The notes under the pieces were generated by a model, which was not told where the DNA came from, did not search any database, and saw only the letters and a program-made list of their open reading frames with translations. Positions 28,620 through 37,836 of a stretch of 64,000 nt of DNA are shown in pieces (the stretch's first letter is position 1; each line of letters opens with the position of its first letter). The position numbers and the translations under genes are program-made. Source of the stretch: Vibrionales bacterium SWAT-3 (GTDB lineage: Bacteria > Pseudomonadota > Gammaproteobacteria > Enterobacterales > Vibrionaceae); contig AAZW01000005.1 in assembly GCA_000169995.1 (NCBI GenBank), positions 62,001-126,000 of the forward strand, in the 5' to 3' direction.

Positions 28620-30092
28620 TTATTGATAAAAAAGCCGAGCGATCGCTTTGATCTTCGGCTTTATTTCTGCCAAACGAATATTCCCAAAACCCAATAACGC
28701 TCCACTCCAATCACGCTCAACGCTAGAGCTATATTCGTAAAAAGAAAATGGTCGAATAATAATATTGTCGAGTTCAGCTCTTTGGCTCCATTCATGTTCA
28801 GAAATGCCACCACTCCATTTGACGGTCACATGCAGTCCCGCCGCTTGACTTATCACCTCAAGATCGCCGTTAAACTCACTTTCAATAGCATCGATCATCG
28901 CTTCGTACTTGAGTTTGTACGAACGACGCATCTTCCTAATGTGTCGTAATAAATCGCCTTCACGAACAAAATCAGCCAGTGCTTCCTGCGTATGGCTTGC
29001 GGTGTCTCCACTGAGCGCATCTTTAATCTCGAGACACTTAGTAACCAAGTGCTCTGGGACCACCAAATAACCCAAGCGAAGGCCATTGAACATCACCTTA
29101 CTTAGTGAGCCGACATAGATAATACGATCATCCAAGCCAAGCTTGCCCGCTAGCCCTTGCATACTGGTATATGGACGGTGAGCGAACTGAAACTCGCTGT
29201 CATAGTCATCCTCTATGATCCAAGATTGGTTTTGGTTCGCCCAATCAATCAGCTTAAGGCGCTGCTCAGTATTAAGCGTAGTCCCCATCGGGTATTGATT
29301 ACTCGGAGTGACGTACAAAGCCTTGGCTTTGCTGGAGAGGACTTTATCGATATCAAGCCCAACCTTTTCTCGCACCACCACACCGTCTAATTTGAGCTTT
29401 AACAGATCAACGATTTTATGGACTTGTCGATACCCAGGTTCTTCCATCAATAGTTCATCCCCCATCATCAACGTTGCCATCAAACCAATGGAAATCGCTT
29501 GTTGAGCCCCCGCCGTGATAATAATTCGATCAGCGTGACAGCGAACTGAACGACTGCTCGCGAGATACCCACTGAGCGCATCTCGTAAAGCCACACTCCC
29601 TTGGACATCTTGGTTACCTGCAATGTTTTGACGCGTTGAATGTCGCTGCAGTAGCCTTTGCCATTTCGCAAAAGGGAAAGCGTTGAGATCAGGCACTCCG
29701 GGGGCAAAGCCGCTATTGATATCATGCGTTGTCGCTATGGTTCTAGGTGCTACCGAAGCCTGTGCAGCCACCTGAATTGTCTTTTGAACAAGGTTAGGTT
29801 GAGACGAGTTCAAGAAATGTTCGGGCTGTTCGACCGACACATAAAAGCCAGATCCCTTACGACTTTCGATATAGCCCTCCGTGACTAACTGCTCATACGC
29901 ATAGATCACCGTATTTCGGCTCACCGATAACTCAACAGCCAACTTGCGCGTTGAAGGTAACTTGCTGCCTTTACTCCATAAATCTTGAACGATCTTCTCT
30001 CTGATCGCATGGAATAAAGCGGTTTGACGCGTGTCATGTTGCTCACTAAGTTGTAGGTCACCGACATCGATAGGCTGCATAACTGGATCCAA
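28620..30092 (-). CDS. MocR/PdxR-type regulator with aminotransferase domain
   Basis: 490 residues. The N-terminal GntR winged helix (SKGSKLPSTRKLAVELSVSRNTVIYAYEQL) is joined to a fold-type I aminotransferase-like domain. The PLP-lysine region is VGSLSKVMF, and the preceding elements YVTPSNQYP and DDYDSEF are normal for MocR proteins. Such proteins sense PLP or amino compounds. It is divergent from a PNPOx-like protein, a common MocR arrangement, which suggests control of that gene. A terminator hairpin lies inside its last codons. Confidence 0.9.
   Translation of the reverse strand: MDPVMQPIDVGDLQLSEQHDTRQTALFHAIREKIVQDLWSKGSKLPSTRKLAVELSVSRNTVIYAYEQLVTEGYIESRKGSGFYVSVEQPEHFLNSSQPNLVQKTIQVAAQASVAPRTIATTHDINSGFAPGVPDLNAFPFAKWQRLLQRHSTRQNIAGNQDVQGSVALRDALSGYLASSRSVRCHADRIIITAGAQQAISIGLMATLMMGDELLMEEPGYRQVHKIVDLLKLKLDGVVVREKVGLDIDKVLSSKAKALYVTPSNQYPMGTTLNTEQRLKLIDWANQNQSWIIEDDYDSEFQFAHRPYTSMQGLAGKLGLDDRIIYVGSLSKVMFNGLRLGYLVVPEHLVTKCLEIKDALSGDTASHTQEALADFVREGDLLRHIRKMRRSYKLKYEAMIDAIESEFNGDLEVISQAAGLHVTVKWSGGISEHEWSQRAELDNIIIRPFSFYEYSSSVERDWSGALLGFGNIRLAEIKPKIKAIARLFYQ
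28631..28662. terminator. Terminator hairpin inside the 3' end of the MocR-type gene
   Basis: AAAGCCGA / TCGGCTTT stem, with a T run on both strands. It serves the convergent YjeH-like gene, and on the minus strand it overlaps the last dozen codons of the regulator. Confidence 0.65.
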
Positions 30093-30106
30093 ATAGTGTT
30101 TAAAAG

Positions 30107-30126
30107 TGGCTCTATTTAATAGACCA
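30107..30126. promoter_or_regulatory. Imperfect palindrome in the MocR/PNPOx-like intergenic region
   Basis: TGGCTCTATTTAATAGACCA is a near-symmetric dyad (one extra base in the left arm), only 15 bp from the regulator start in a 78-bp divergent intergenic region. It is the best candidate for the regulator's own operator. Confidence 0.5.
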
Positions 30127-30170
30127 GTTAATCGCTACATTAATCAAAAGGCAATGATTAAGGAGCGATT

Positions 30171-30830
30171 ATGTTATCCAGCACGAAAAGAACTACGATT
30201 AAAAAAGGGGCTCACAAAGCCGTATTTGAACAAGAGAAACTGCATCAGATTATTGATGAAAGCTTAATCGCACACATTGCATTGCAAGGTGAACAAGGCC
30301 CGATGGTGATACCGATGCTCGCGTGGCGAGTCGATGACATGGTCTATATCCATGGCGCCAAAAACAGTCGCTTGCTTAGAGGGCTTAAAAAGGGCGAACC
30401 AACCTGTTTAACATTCACGCTATTTGAAGGCTGGGTGTTGGCTCGTTCAGCCTTTCATCACAGCGCACACTACCGTTCAGCGGTTGTACTGGGGTCATTT
30501 TCAGTCATCGACGACAATCAAGAAAAGGATCGCTTGCTGAATATCTTTATTGAGCAAATTGCGCCAGGTAGAACCGACGAGGTTAGGCTGAGCAATGAAA
30601 AAGAGCTCACTGCGACCGAGTTACTCGCGATACCACTAACCGAAGCATCGGTGAAAATTGGTAAGCATGGTGTGAATGACGATCTGGCTGATATGGATAT
30701 CCCTGTATGGGCTGGGGTACTTCCCTATCGAACCGTTGTGGGGCCACTAGAAACGGTACCCGAGCAAGAGGGGCTCATTGAAAAGCCTGACTACCAACAA
30801 GCTTATGGTGAACGTTGGTATCAGAATTAG
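30171..30830 (+). CDS. Pyridoxamine 5'-phosphate oxidase-like FMN-binding protein
   Basis: 219 residues with the split-barrel layout of Pyridox_ox_2 proteins: MVIPMLAWRVDDMVYIHGAKNSRLLRGL and CLTFTLFEGWVLARSAFHHSAHYRSAVVLG. The segments around the YRS and HSAHY residues match the flavin-contact regions of this family. True PNPOx activity is unproven, and the family includes other flavin- or heme-binding proteins. AAGGAG precedes the ATG. It is divergent from the MocR-type regulator. Confidence 0.8.
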   Translation: MLSSTKRTTIKKGAHKAVFEQEKLHQIIDESLIAHIALQGEQGPMVIPMLAWRVDDMVYIHGAKNSRLLRGLKKGEPTCLTFTLFEGWVLARSAFHHSAHYRSAVVLGSFSVIDDNQEKDRLLNIFIEQIAPGRTDEVRLSNEKELTATELLAIPLTEASVKIGKHGVNDDLADMDIPVWAGVLPYRTVVGPLETVPEQEGLIEKPDYQQAYGERWYQN

Positions 30831-30913
30831 CACGATAGGGTGGTCAGCAAAGGATAGTTGTATACAATCTGGTTTATCAAAATTTTAACATCAGTAAATA
30901 ACGTAGCCAGACG

Positions 30914-31840
30914 ATGCAGACGAATAAGGACTTTCAACAACATCAGGGCTTGCTCAATGGTATTGGGCAAGTCTATTTCACCCCTTCTCTCGTGACGTCG
31001 GTTCTACTATTATTTGCGATCTCAATGGAGTCACTTCCGCTGGCTTTACTCACCTTACTTGGCGCGAGTTGCAGCTACACATTGGCTCGTGGTGTCCATA
31101 CCTTTAGTCATACCAACAGCAAACCAAATCATCACATAAACAGTGGAATGTATGCGCTAAACGGAGCGCTGATTGCTCTGTTCATCGGAAACTTTTTTGG
31201 TGTGGCGCCACTATTGGCGGTAGTAACAATATTCGGTGCACTACTCACCGTACCTATCGCTAATATCGTATTCAGATTTAATAAATATCGAGGTTATACC
31301 AGCGCGTTTATCCTTATTGCTTGGCTGATTTATGCAATTCAATCGAGCTTGGATCTTTCGGTCTTTTCTCCATCAGATTCTAATCTGATACCGTTGATAA
31401 ATATTGATGTCTATTCTGGAACTCTGCTGCCCACTTTTATCCTGACCATACTTAAAGGGATCAGCCAAGTCAGCTTTATCAACAACGAATGGTCGGGGCT
31501 GATTATTTTAATTGCTATCGCGCTCCACACCGTCAAATACGCAGTTTGGATCGTGTTGGCTGCAGTCATCAGCACTCTGTTTAGCTACATGATTGGTGTT
31601 GATGACACACTGATTTCTCAAGGGTTGTATGGCTACAACGCCATTTTAGCGACATTGGCACTCGTTCTCTACCCAACAAAAGTTACATGGCAGTTGGTTA
31701 TCGCGGGTATACTCTGCAGTTGCCTAATCACCCTTATTTTTCATCGACTAGAACTCTTACCGTTAACGGCGCCTTTCGTTCTCAGCACCTGGCTAATGGT
31801 TTATTGTTCGGGCAAATTACAAAACCCGAACGTCGACTAG
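30914..31840 (+). CDS. Urea transporter (UT family)
   Basis: 308 residues, about 10 membrane segments in two related halves, as in bacterial urea channels. Features include GIGQVYFTPS near the start, a first-half NSGMYALNGALIALFIG and the second-half counterpart SQGLYGYNAILATLAL, which form the two-fold repeat of the family. It allows passive urea flow across the inner membrane. No urease genes are in the window. TTGTATACAA, a possible GntR-type half-palindrome, lies at 30858-30867 upstream. Confidence 0.85.
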   Translation: MQTNKDFQQHQGLLNGIGQVYFTPSLVTSVLLLFAISMESLPLALLTLLGASCSYTLARGVHTFSHTNSKPNHHINSGMYALNGALIALFIGNFFGVAPLLAVVTIFGALLTVPIANIVFRFNKYRGYTSAFILIAWLIYAIQSSLDLSVFSPSDSNLIPLINIDVYSGTLLPTFILTILKGISQVSFINNEWSGLIILIAIALHTVKYAVWIVLAAVISTLFSYMIGVDDTLISQGLYGYNAILATLALVLYPTKVTWQLVIAGILCSCLITLIFHRLELLPLTAPFVLSTWLMVYCSGKLQNPNVD

Positions 31841-31848
31841 TCATACAG

Positions 31849-32856
31849 CTATAGATCGCTCCTAAACCTCTCTACATATTGCTTTGGTGTTAAGCCTCGA
31901 TGTTTCTTAAACATTCGATTAAAGCTCGCGACATTGGTATAGCCTAAGCGTTTGGCAACCTCTTCAATGGACAATTTATAACTCAACAACTCCACTGCAA
32001 CATTGCTTAATGCATAACCCATAATGGTAGAAAAGTTGACACCCAATTTATGCAAGCGCCGTTGAAACTGTTGCTCAGATAACCCCAGTAAACTCGATAC
32101 CTTGTACAAGGTCGGCAACCCAAAGTGGCGGCTATAGTTGATCATCTCATACGTCACTTTATGTTCATCACCGGCATCTGGCATATTGAGGTAATTGTCT
32201 AGATCATGAAAATTCATCGCCAAACCCATTTTCCCAACACTCGGTGACTGATTAATCGATAGTCTCGACTTACTTGGAATCCAAACCTCGGTGCGTGGTT
32301 GGCCCCATTGAATATTGCAGCCGAAGTACTTTTCATAAAGGTCAACGTTTTCACGATACCCTGCGATAGAAACGAACGCTGGTTTGAAATCAGGCCCTAA
32401 ATATCGCCTAATAATCTTCATCATGAAAATTGCGATACGCACTGAGTCATGAACCTTACCAACTTCAGAATACTCAGGATTATCGTAACACCACTTAATT
32501 AAGCTCCCAGCCTGGGTTCCATAGAGGAAAGCCCCCGACTGTAAACAGTGCAGTCCAATATTGACTCGACGAATAGTTGAAGCTAAGTCGTGTCCTGAGA
32601 AGAACCAGTTAGCAAGTGGCCCTAACCTCTCAATGTCTACCCTATCGGCAAGCTTCAAAATAATATCGGGATCGTTCGTTTGCTGCTCGAGTAAGCCGTA
32701 CCATTTATCCACTTCATTGACAGGAATCAGGTTCATAGCGTTAGCAAAGACTGATTTGGGAATGCCTAAAGAATCCATATCTATGTCGCGGTTAGCCGCC
32801 GCATACTGATAAATACCTAAAATTCCTAATGCTCTTAAGAAGTTACAATTGTTCAT
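31849..32856 (-). CDS. AraC family transcriptional regulator
   Basis: 335 residues. The N-terminal domain resembles the arabinose_bd/OruR-type region (MNLIPVNEVDKWYGLLEQQTNDPDI...). The C-terminal pair of helix-turn-helices ends in LSIEEVAKRLGYTNVASFNRMFKKHRGLTPKQYVERFR, the AraC signature. It is divergent from the small membrane protein and HlyD pair and could control it. Effector unknown. Confidence 0.9.
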   Translation of the reverse strand: MNNCNFLRALGILGIYQYAAANRDIDMDSLGIPKSVFANAMNLIPVNEVDKWYGLLEQQTNDPDIILKLADRVDIERLGPLANWFFSGHDLASTIRRVNIGLHCLQSGAFLYGTQAGSLIKWCYDNPEYSEVGKVHDSVRIAIFMMKIIRRYLGPDFKPAFVSIAGYRENVDLYEKYFGCNIQWGQPRTEVWIPSKSRLSINQSPSVGKMGLAMNFHDLDNYLNMPDAGDEHKVTYEMINYSRHFGLPTLYKVSSLLGLSEQQFQRRLHKLGVNFSTIMGYALSNVAVELLSYKLSIEEVAKRLGYTNVASFNRMFKKHRGLTPKQYVERFRSDL

Positions 32857-32988
32857 TCGTGATAAAACCCTGAAATGTAATTACAGATCAAATCATTTAC
32901 CTGCCATTATTGAAGTAATTGGTAAATTTGCAACCTATAAATCGGATATCAATCACACTCAGCGCTCAATTTAGCTTAGGGTTTATCA

Positions 32989-33339
32989 ATGAGTTTAGTA
33001 AGTGTCCCATTTGTCGGAACTGGCGCTGATACAGCGCTACACGTAGTTGCGGGGGTTGTATTGGTCGCAACCATTGCCGCCGCATGTTACGGGTTCTGGC
33101 GTGTACATGAATTACCAATCAATAAAGCTCACAGTAAAGGGCATCAACAACTCGGTTTGATCACTGCACTCACATGGATTGGATTTTTATGGCACTGGGT
33201 ATGGGTACTCGCCGTGATCTTAGCATTCGTTGATATGGAGAAAGCCATCATTAACCTCAGAGATACATGGAAAGCACCACCAACACCAAAAGATTCAACG
33301 ACAACTAAAACTAAAGATGAGGAGAACCAAACATGTTAG
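32989..33339 (+). CDS. Small inner-membrane protein (YiaW/DUF3302-like)
   Basis: 116 residues with two membrane helices (about 18-37 and 57-80) and a hydrophilic tail rich in Lys, Thr and Glu. Size, topology and position before an HlyD-family gene resemble E. coli YiaW, which precedes YiaV; sequence similarity is only suggestive. It overlaps the next gene by 7 bp. A joint envelope role with the HlyD protein is likely. Confidence 0.6.
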   Translation: MSLVSVPFVGTGADTALHVVAGVVLVATIAAACYGFWRVHELPINKAHSKGHQQLGLITALTWIGFLWHWVWVLAVILAFVDMEKAIINLRDTWKAPPTPKDSTTTKTKDEENQTC

Positions 33340-34556
33340 AAGGTTTAGCAATTTGGGCTCTGTTCATCTATTTATTGAGACTGATTGGTATGCCTTGGAA
33401 CAAAGGCACAAAAGCGTTTGCTTACCTTGGAGGTACATCATGGCTGATGTTTGTATGGGTCGGACTGATTAACTTCACGCCAATGGATTTGTCTGGAGGC
33501 TCTGTGGTTCAATCGCCACACATTCAATTGCGTCCAGATTCAACCAATGTGTCTGGGAAAACCACGAAGGTACATATTCACCCGAACCAAGACGTGGCAG
33601 AAGGACAATTGATCTATGAGATCGACGACACCAAATATGTGATCGCTCGAGACAAGGCACAGGTTCAGTTAGAGTCAGCAGAGGTCGCTCTAGATACCGC
33701 TCGTCAAGAAGTCAGTATTGCAAAAGTCAGCTATCAGTCTGCGCTTCAAGACATCAAAGCCTCTATTGCGCAGATTGAGTCAGCAAAAACCGACCTAGTT
33801 TTGCAATCTAAGACGCTTGATCGCTACCAAAAGCAGAACAGTGTCGTTGAACATACCATTACTGAGTCCGATATCGATCAGCAAACGGCTAAAGTAGAGT
33901 TAGCAACACACAATGTTACGACGCTTGAATCTCAGTTGAGCAAAAAAGAAGTGGATGCGGAAAACGCAAAGTTAAACATCCATAAAGCAGAGACCAACGT
34001 AAGTAAGCAAAAAACGGAAGTCGAATCTGCAAAAGCGACACTGGCACAAGCGCAATGGGACTTAAATAGCACCAAAGTGACGGCACCATCTGATGGCTTT
34101 GTGACAAACTTTATTCTTCGTGAAGGGCAACGCGTCTCAATGATGCCTCGTATCCAAATGTATACCGAAGAGAAATACGTGTTAATGCGAGTGAACCACC
34201 AAGCGATTCGCAACATCAAAGTAGGCCAACCCGCAGAGTTCGCAACAGCGGTATACCCAGGAAAAATATTCTCAGCGACAGTAGAAGGGATCGTAGAAGC
34301 CACTGGCGAAGCGCAAGGCAGCTTATTAGGTATGGATGAACAAGTACGGGTAACCACAGGTCGAAACCTTCAGAACAAGCACCACTTCGTTCGTTTGAAG
34401 ATTGATGAAACAGAGGGCTACGATATTCCTGTCGGTTCTGTTGGACTAGCTTGGGTCAGTGGTGAAAAGCCGATTAGTTTTATGGCATTCCTCGATGTTA
34501 TTCGTGGCATCATCATCAGAATGAAGTCTCAGCTATACTTCTTCTACTCTATCTAG
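33333..34556 (+). CDS. HlyD/EmrA-type membrane fusion protein (YiaV-like)
   Basis: 407 residues: an N-terminal part with one or two membrane helices, biotinyl-lipoyl-like domain, a long coiled coil (about 105-235, many ESA/KAE repeats) and the second lipoyl half with STKVTAPSDGFVTNFILREGQRV. Such proteins bridge an inner-membrane pump and an outer-membrane channel. No pump gene is adjacent, as with E. coli YiaV. It overlaps the small membrane protein gene, and a terminator follows. Confidence 0.85.
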   Translation: MLEGLAIWALFIYLLRLIGMPWNKGTKAFAYLGGTSWLMFVWVGLINFTPMDLSGGSVVQSPHIQLRPDSTNVSGKTTKVHIHPNQDVAEGQLIYEIDDTKYVIARDKAQVQLESAEVALDTARQEVSIAKVSYQSALQDIKASIAQIESAKTDLVLQSKTLDRYQKQNSVVEHTITESDIDQQTAKVELATHNVTTLESQLSKKEVDAENAKLNIHKAETNVSKQKTEVESAKATLAQAQWDLNSTKVTAPSDGFVTNFILREGQRVSMMPRIQMYTEEKYVLMRVNHQAIRNIKVGQPAEFATAVYPGKIFSATVEGIVEATGEAQGSLLGMDEQVRVTTGRNLQNKHHFVRLKIDETEGYDIPVGSVGLAWVSGEKPISFMAFLDVIRGIIIRMKSQLYFFYSI

Positions 34557-34580
34557 CCACCTTTCTGGATTAGAAATACA

Positions 34581-34614
34581 AGCCCGAGTGCTCATTGATC
34601 ACTCGGGCTTTTTA
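34581..34614 (+). terminator. Terminator of the HlyD-type gene
   Basis: Perfect 10-bp stem AGCCCGAGTG / CACTCGGGCT with a 9-nt loop and a T run. Confidence 0.88.
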
Positions 34615-34703
34615 TTTCTTGAGTACAAACCGATAAGTTTAAATGGGAAAGAAGAACCAACAGCTTGAACTCTCCTACTATTTATCGTCAAACCAATGAT
34701 AAT

Positions 34704-34729
34704 TCGCAAAATGCATTCGCAAAACGCAA
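34704..34729. promoter_or_regulatory. Two abutting LuxO-box-like sites upstream of qrr copy A
   Basis: TCGCAAAATGCAT (34704-34716) and TCGCAAAACGCAA (34717-34729) are each near the LuxO consensus TTGCA-WWW-TGCAA. They lie directly end to end, about 85 bp upstream of the -24 element. Confidence 0.65.
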
Positions 34730-34812
34730 GAGCAAGATGTTAAAATGCGAACATATCGCTCAAATACGCACCAAATTGCTATAAAACAGCCAATAAATAA
34801 GAGTTTTAGAGT

Positions 34813-34828
34813 TGGCACACTAACTGCA
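34813..34828 (+). promoter_or_regulatory. Sigma-54 promoter of qrr copy A
   Basis: TTGGCACACTAACTGCAA has GG (34814-34815) and GC (34826-34827) separated by 10 nt. The predicted first transcribed base is 34839, the T of TGACCC. Confidence 0.85.
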
Positions 34829-34838
34829 ATGTAACTAG

Positions 34839-34948
34839 TGACCCTTCTTAAGCCGAGGGTCACCTAGCCAACTGACGTTGTTAGTGAACCTATTCTTGTT
34901 CACAAAATATATAAGCCAATCGCGATTATTGCGGTTGGCTATTTTTTT
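34839..34948 (+). ncRNA. qrr: Qrr quorum-regulatory small RNA, copy A
   Basis: About 110 nt. It begins with a short stem-loop (TGACCC...GGGTCA), then the conserved core CTAGCCAACTGACGTTG and GTGAAC...GTTCAC hairpin known from all Vibrio Qrr RNAs. It ends in a terminator (AGCCAATCGC / GCGGTTGGCT, T7). Qrr RNAs, with Hfq, repress luxR/hapR and activate aphA at low cell density. The first 53 nt are identical to copy B. The upstream sigma-54 promoter and LuxO-like boxes support the call. Confidence 0.93.
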
Positions 34949-35052
34949 ACCTGTCGTTTGGCTAACCATTCCCCTCTCGATACAGACACCCATTCAATCG
35001 CATAACAATCAACATTCATAGCCAACCATCGCTAGTAGATACCCAACACGCT

Positions 35053-35070
35053 ATAGAAAACGTTTTCTAT
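35053..35070. promoter_or_regulatory. 18-bp perfect palindrome upstream of codBA
   Basis: ATAGAAAACGTTTTCTAT, centred on the CG typical of LacI-family operators; it resembles a PurR box (ACGCAAACGTTTTCNT type). PurR represses codBA in E. coli. It lies about 190 bp before codB. Confidence 0.6.
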
Positions 35071-35174
35071 TAATTTCTACGAAATAAATCATAAAAATAA
35101 CCGTATGTTTTATATAGAAATTGATAAGAAAACTGATTTTAATTCAGCCCTATTGACAAAATTAGCATTGACTA

Positions 35175-35190
35175 TGTGATTTATATCACC
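35175..35190. promoter_or_regulatory. CRP-type site upstream of codBA
   Basis: TGTGATTTATATCACC matches TGTGA-N6-TCACA with one mismatch. It is 71 bp upstream of the codB start. Confidence 0.6.
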
Positions 35191-35260
35191 ATAATGCGCA
35201 CGTTTGCCTGCAATACGGCGACCGTTAATTTTAATTTTGATCATTTGCGGAGGTTAAAAA

Positions 35261-36499
35261 ATGGCTGCTGATAATAACTACAGTCTAGGGCCGGTTCCAA
35301 CATCGGCTAGGAAAGGAGTTGCTTCACTCACCATGGTAATGCTTGGACTCACTTTCTTCTCTGCAAGTATGTGGACAGGTGGTTCACTCGGGACAGGCCT
35401 TTCATTCAACGATTTCTTCCTCGCCGTTCTCATCGGTAACCTAATTCTCGGTATTTACACTTCTTTTCTTGGCTACATCGGCTCATCTACTGGCCTCTCT
35501 ACTCACCTCCTTGCTCGTTTCTCTTTCGGTACTAAAGGCTCATGGCTTCCTTCTGCTCTACTTGGTGGCACACAAGTCGGTTGGTTTGGCGTAGGTGTAG
35601 CGATGTTTGCGATTCCAGTACAAAAAGCGACAGGCATTGATACCAACACCTTAATCATCGTATCTGGTTTGCTAATGACAGGTACTGTGTACTTCGGTAT
35701 TAAAGCGCTCATGGTGCTGTCAGCGGTCGCGGTTCCTGCTATTGCGATTCTGGGTGGTTACTCAGTACTGACAGCCGTAGACAGTGTTGGTGGTTTAGAG
35801 CAGCTACAACTTATCAAGCCAGAAACGCCAATGGACTTCTCAATGGCCTTAGCTATGGTTGTCGGTTCATTTGTTAGTGCAGGTACATTAACGGCTGACT
35901 TCGTGCGCTTCGGTAAGAAACCAGCGAGCGCGGTACTGATTACCATGGTCGCGTTTTTCATCGGTAACTCGCTGATGTTCATCTTCGGTGCGGCTGGTGC
36001 AGCAGCAACAGGTCAAGCGGACATTTCAGATGTGATGATCGCTCAAGGTCTACTACTGCCTGCGATTATCGTACTAGGTTTAAATATCTGGACGACCAAC
36101 GAAAACGCGCTTTACGCATCAGGCCTAGGCTTCTCTAACATCACAGGCCGCTCAAGTACTACAATGTCTATCATTAACGGCATTATCGGTACGATTTTCG
36201 CGCTGTGGTTATACAACAACTTTGTTGGCTGGTTAACCTTCCTTTCGCTAGCTATTCCACCAATTGGTGGCGTTATCATCGCCGACTTCTTCGCGAACCG
36301 TAAACGTTACAAAGATTTTGCAAATGCGGAGTTCCAAACCGTTAACTGGGCTGGCATTATCGCGGTTGCAACAGGCGTAGCAGCAGGTCACTTCCTCCCT
36401 GGCGTTGTTCCTTTGAACGCCGTGTTAGGTGGTGCAATCAGTTACCTAGTGCTAAACCCTCTATTGAATAAAAAAGCTCTGAAATCTCAGGCCGCTTAA
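35261..36499 (+). CDS. codB: Cytosine permease CodB
   Basis: 412 residues and about 12 membrane segments, NCS1 family. The N terminus (NNYSLGPVPTSARKGVASLTMVMLGLTFFSAS) and FGTKGSWLPSALLGGTQVGWFGVGVAMFA are typical of CodB. It imports cytosine with a proton. GGAGG precedes the ATG, and codA follows 9 bp later, so the two are one operon. A PurR-like palindrome and a CRP site lie upstream. Confidence 0.93.
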   Translation: MAADNNYSLGPVPTSARKGVASLTMVMLGLTFFSASMWTGGSLGTGLSFNDFFLAVLIGNLILGIYTSFLGYIGSSTGLSTHLLARFSFGTKGSWLPSALLGGTQVGWFGVGVAMFAIPVQKATGIDTNTLIIVSGLLMTGTVYFGIKALMVLSAVAVPAIAILGGYSVLTAVDSVGGLEQLQLIKPETPMDFSMALAMVVGSFVSAGTLTADFVRFGKKPASAVLITMVAFFIGNSLMFIFGAAGAAATGQADISDVMIAQGLLLPAIIVLGLNIWTTNENALYASGLGFSNITGRSSTTMSIINGIIGTIFALWLYNNFVGWLTFLSLAIPPIGGVIIADFFANRKRYKDFANAEFQTVNWAGIIAVATGVAAGHFLPGVVPLNAVLGGAISYLVLNPLLNKKALKSQAA

Positions 36500-36508
36500 G
36501 GACACACT

Positions 36509-37786
36509 ATGACAACCTTATTAATCAAGAACGCGAAACTTCAAGACCAAGAAGGCTTGAAACAGATTCTGATTGAAAATGGTCAATTTTCTCGCATTCT
36601 CGATAATGACGCGCAAATCAATCATCAAGGCGATATCCTTGATGCAGAAGGCGGTATTGCGGTTTCTCCTTTCTGTGAACCGCACATTCACCTTGATACG
36701 ACTCAAACTGCTGGTGAGCCAAACTGGAACATCTCTGGCACTTTGTTTGAAGGCATTGAGCGCTGGGCTGAGCGTAAAGAGCTGCTGTCGATTGAAGACG
36801 TTAAATCTCGTGCTAAGCAAACATTGAAATGGCAAATTGCTAACGGTGTTCAACACGTTCGAACTCACGTGGATGTGTCTGACCCTACGCTGGTTGCGCT
36901 AAAAGCAATGGTTGAAGTTCGTGAAGAGATGAAAGAGTGGGTCGACATCCAGATCGTTGCATTCCCTCAAGAAGGCATTCTTTCATACCCTAACGGCAAA
37001 GAACTTCTTGAAGAAGCTGTGAAGATCGGTGCTGACGTTATCGGTGCTATCCCTCACTTCGAATTCACTCGTGAATACGGTGTTGAATCGCTGCACTATG
37101 TATTTGAACTTGCACGTAAATACGACTGTCTCATCGACGTTCACTGTGACGAAATCGACGACGAACAATCTCGTTTTGTTGAGACACTGGCAGCCCTAGC
37201 TCATAAGTTCGAAATGGGCGAAAAGGTAACAGCAAGCCATACGACAGCGATGGGCTCTTACAATGGTGCTTACGCATCTCGCCTATTCCGCCTATTGAAA
37301 ATGTCTGGCATCAACTTCGTTGCAAACCCGTTAGTGAACATTCACTTACAAGGCCGCTTCGATGACTACCCTAAACGTCGTGGCGTGACTCGCGTTAAAG
37401 AGATGCTAGCAGCGAACATCAACGTCTGTTTTGGTCACGATGATGTGTTCGACCCATGGTACCCATTAGGCACTGCAAACATGCTTCAAGTACTCCATAT
37501 GGGGCTACATGTGACTCAAGTAATGGGCTATGACCAAATCAATAACTCGCTTGATTTAATTAGCAAAAACTCGGCTCGCACGCTGAACATTCAAAACAAC
37601 TATGGTATCGAAGAAGGTAAGCCTGGTAGCCTACTGATTCTTCCTGCAGAGAATGGCTTTGATGCTGTGCGCCGCCAAGTTCCTGTGCAGTACTCTGTGC
37701 GTCACGGTAAAGTGATCGCGGAGACTCAGCCGGCGAAAACAAAAATTAATCTAGATAAGACGGAAGATGTAAGCTTTAAACGCTAA
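36509..37786 (+). CDS. codA: Cytosine deaminase CodA
   Basis: 425 residues, amidohydrolase fold. Metal ligands are visible as FCEPHIHLD (HxH), DVHCDE, SHTTAMG and the final Asp in GHDDVFDPW. It converts cytosine to uracil and ammonia in the cytoplasm, using the base delivered by CodB. Length fits E. coli CodA (427). It is the last gene of the operon and is followed by a terminator. Confidence 0.95.
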   Translation: MTTLLIKNAKLQDQEGLKQILIENGQFSRILDNDAQINHQGDILDAEGGIAVSPFCEPHIHLDTTQTAGEPNWNISGTLFEGIERWAERKELLSIEDVKSRAKQTLKWQIANGVQHVRTHVDVSDPTLVALKAMVEVREEMKEWVDIQIVAFPQEGILSYPNGKELLEEAVKIGADVIGAIPHFEFTREYGVESLHYVFELARKYDCLIDVHCDEIDDEQSRFVETLAALAHKFEMGEKVTASHTTAMGSYNGAYASRLFRLLKMSGINFVANPLVNIHLQGRFDDYPKRRGVTRVKEMLAANINVCFGHDDVFDPWYPLGTANMLQVLHMGLHVTQVMGYDQINNSLDLISKNSARTLNIQNNYGIEEGKPGSLLILPAENGFDAVRRQVPVQYSVRHGKVIAETQPAKTKINLDKTEDVSFKR

Positions 37787-37811
37787 TATCGTCTATAATT
37801 ACTATCGAATT

Positions 37812-37836
37812 AAAGGAAGCTGAGATGCTTCCTTTT
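37812..37836 (+). terminator. Terminator of codBA
   Basis: Stem AAAGGAAGC / GCTTCCTTT with a 6-nt loop, then TT. Confidence 0.75.

Noticed and set aside
30858..30867. TTGTATACAA as a GntR-family operator for the urea transporter
   Set aside because: A 10-bp AT-rich palindrome is expected by chance at this scale; no GntR regulator adjoins.
34678..34863. ORF on the minus strand over the qrr copy A promoter
   Set aside because: It covers LuxO boxes, the sigma-54 promoter and the 5' part of a small RNA gene; a chance frame.
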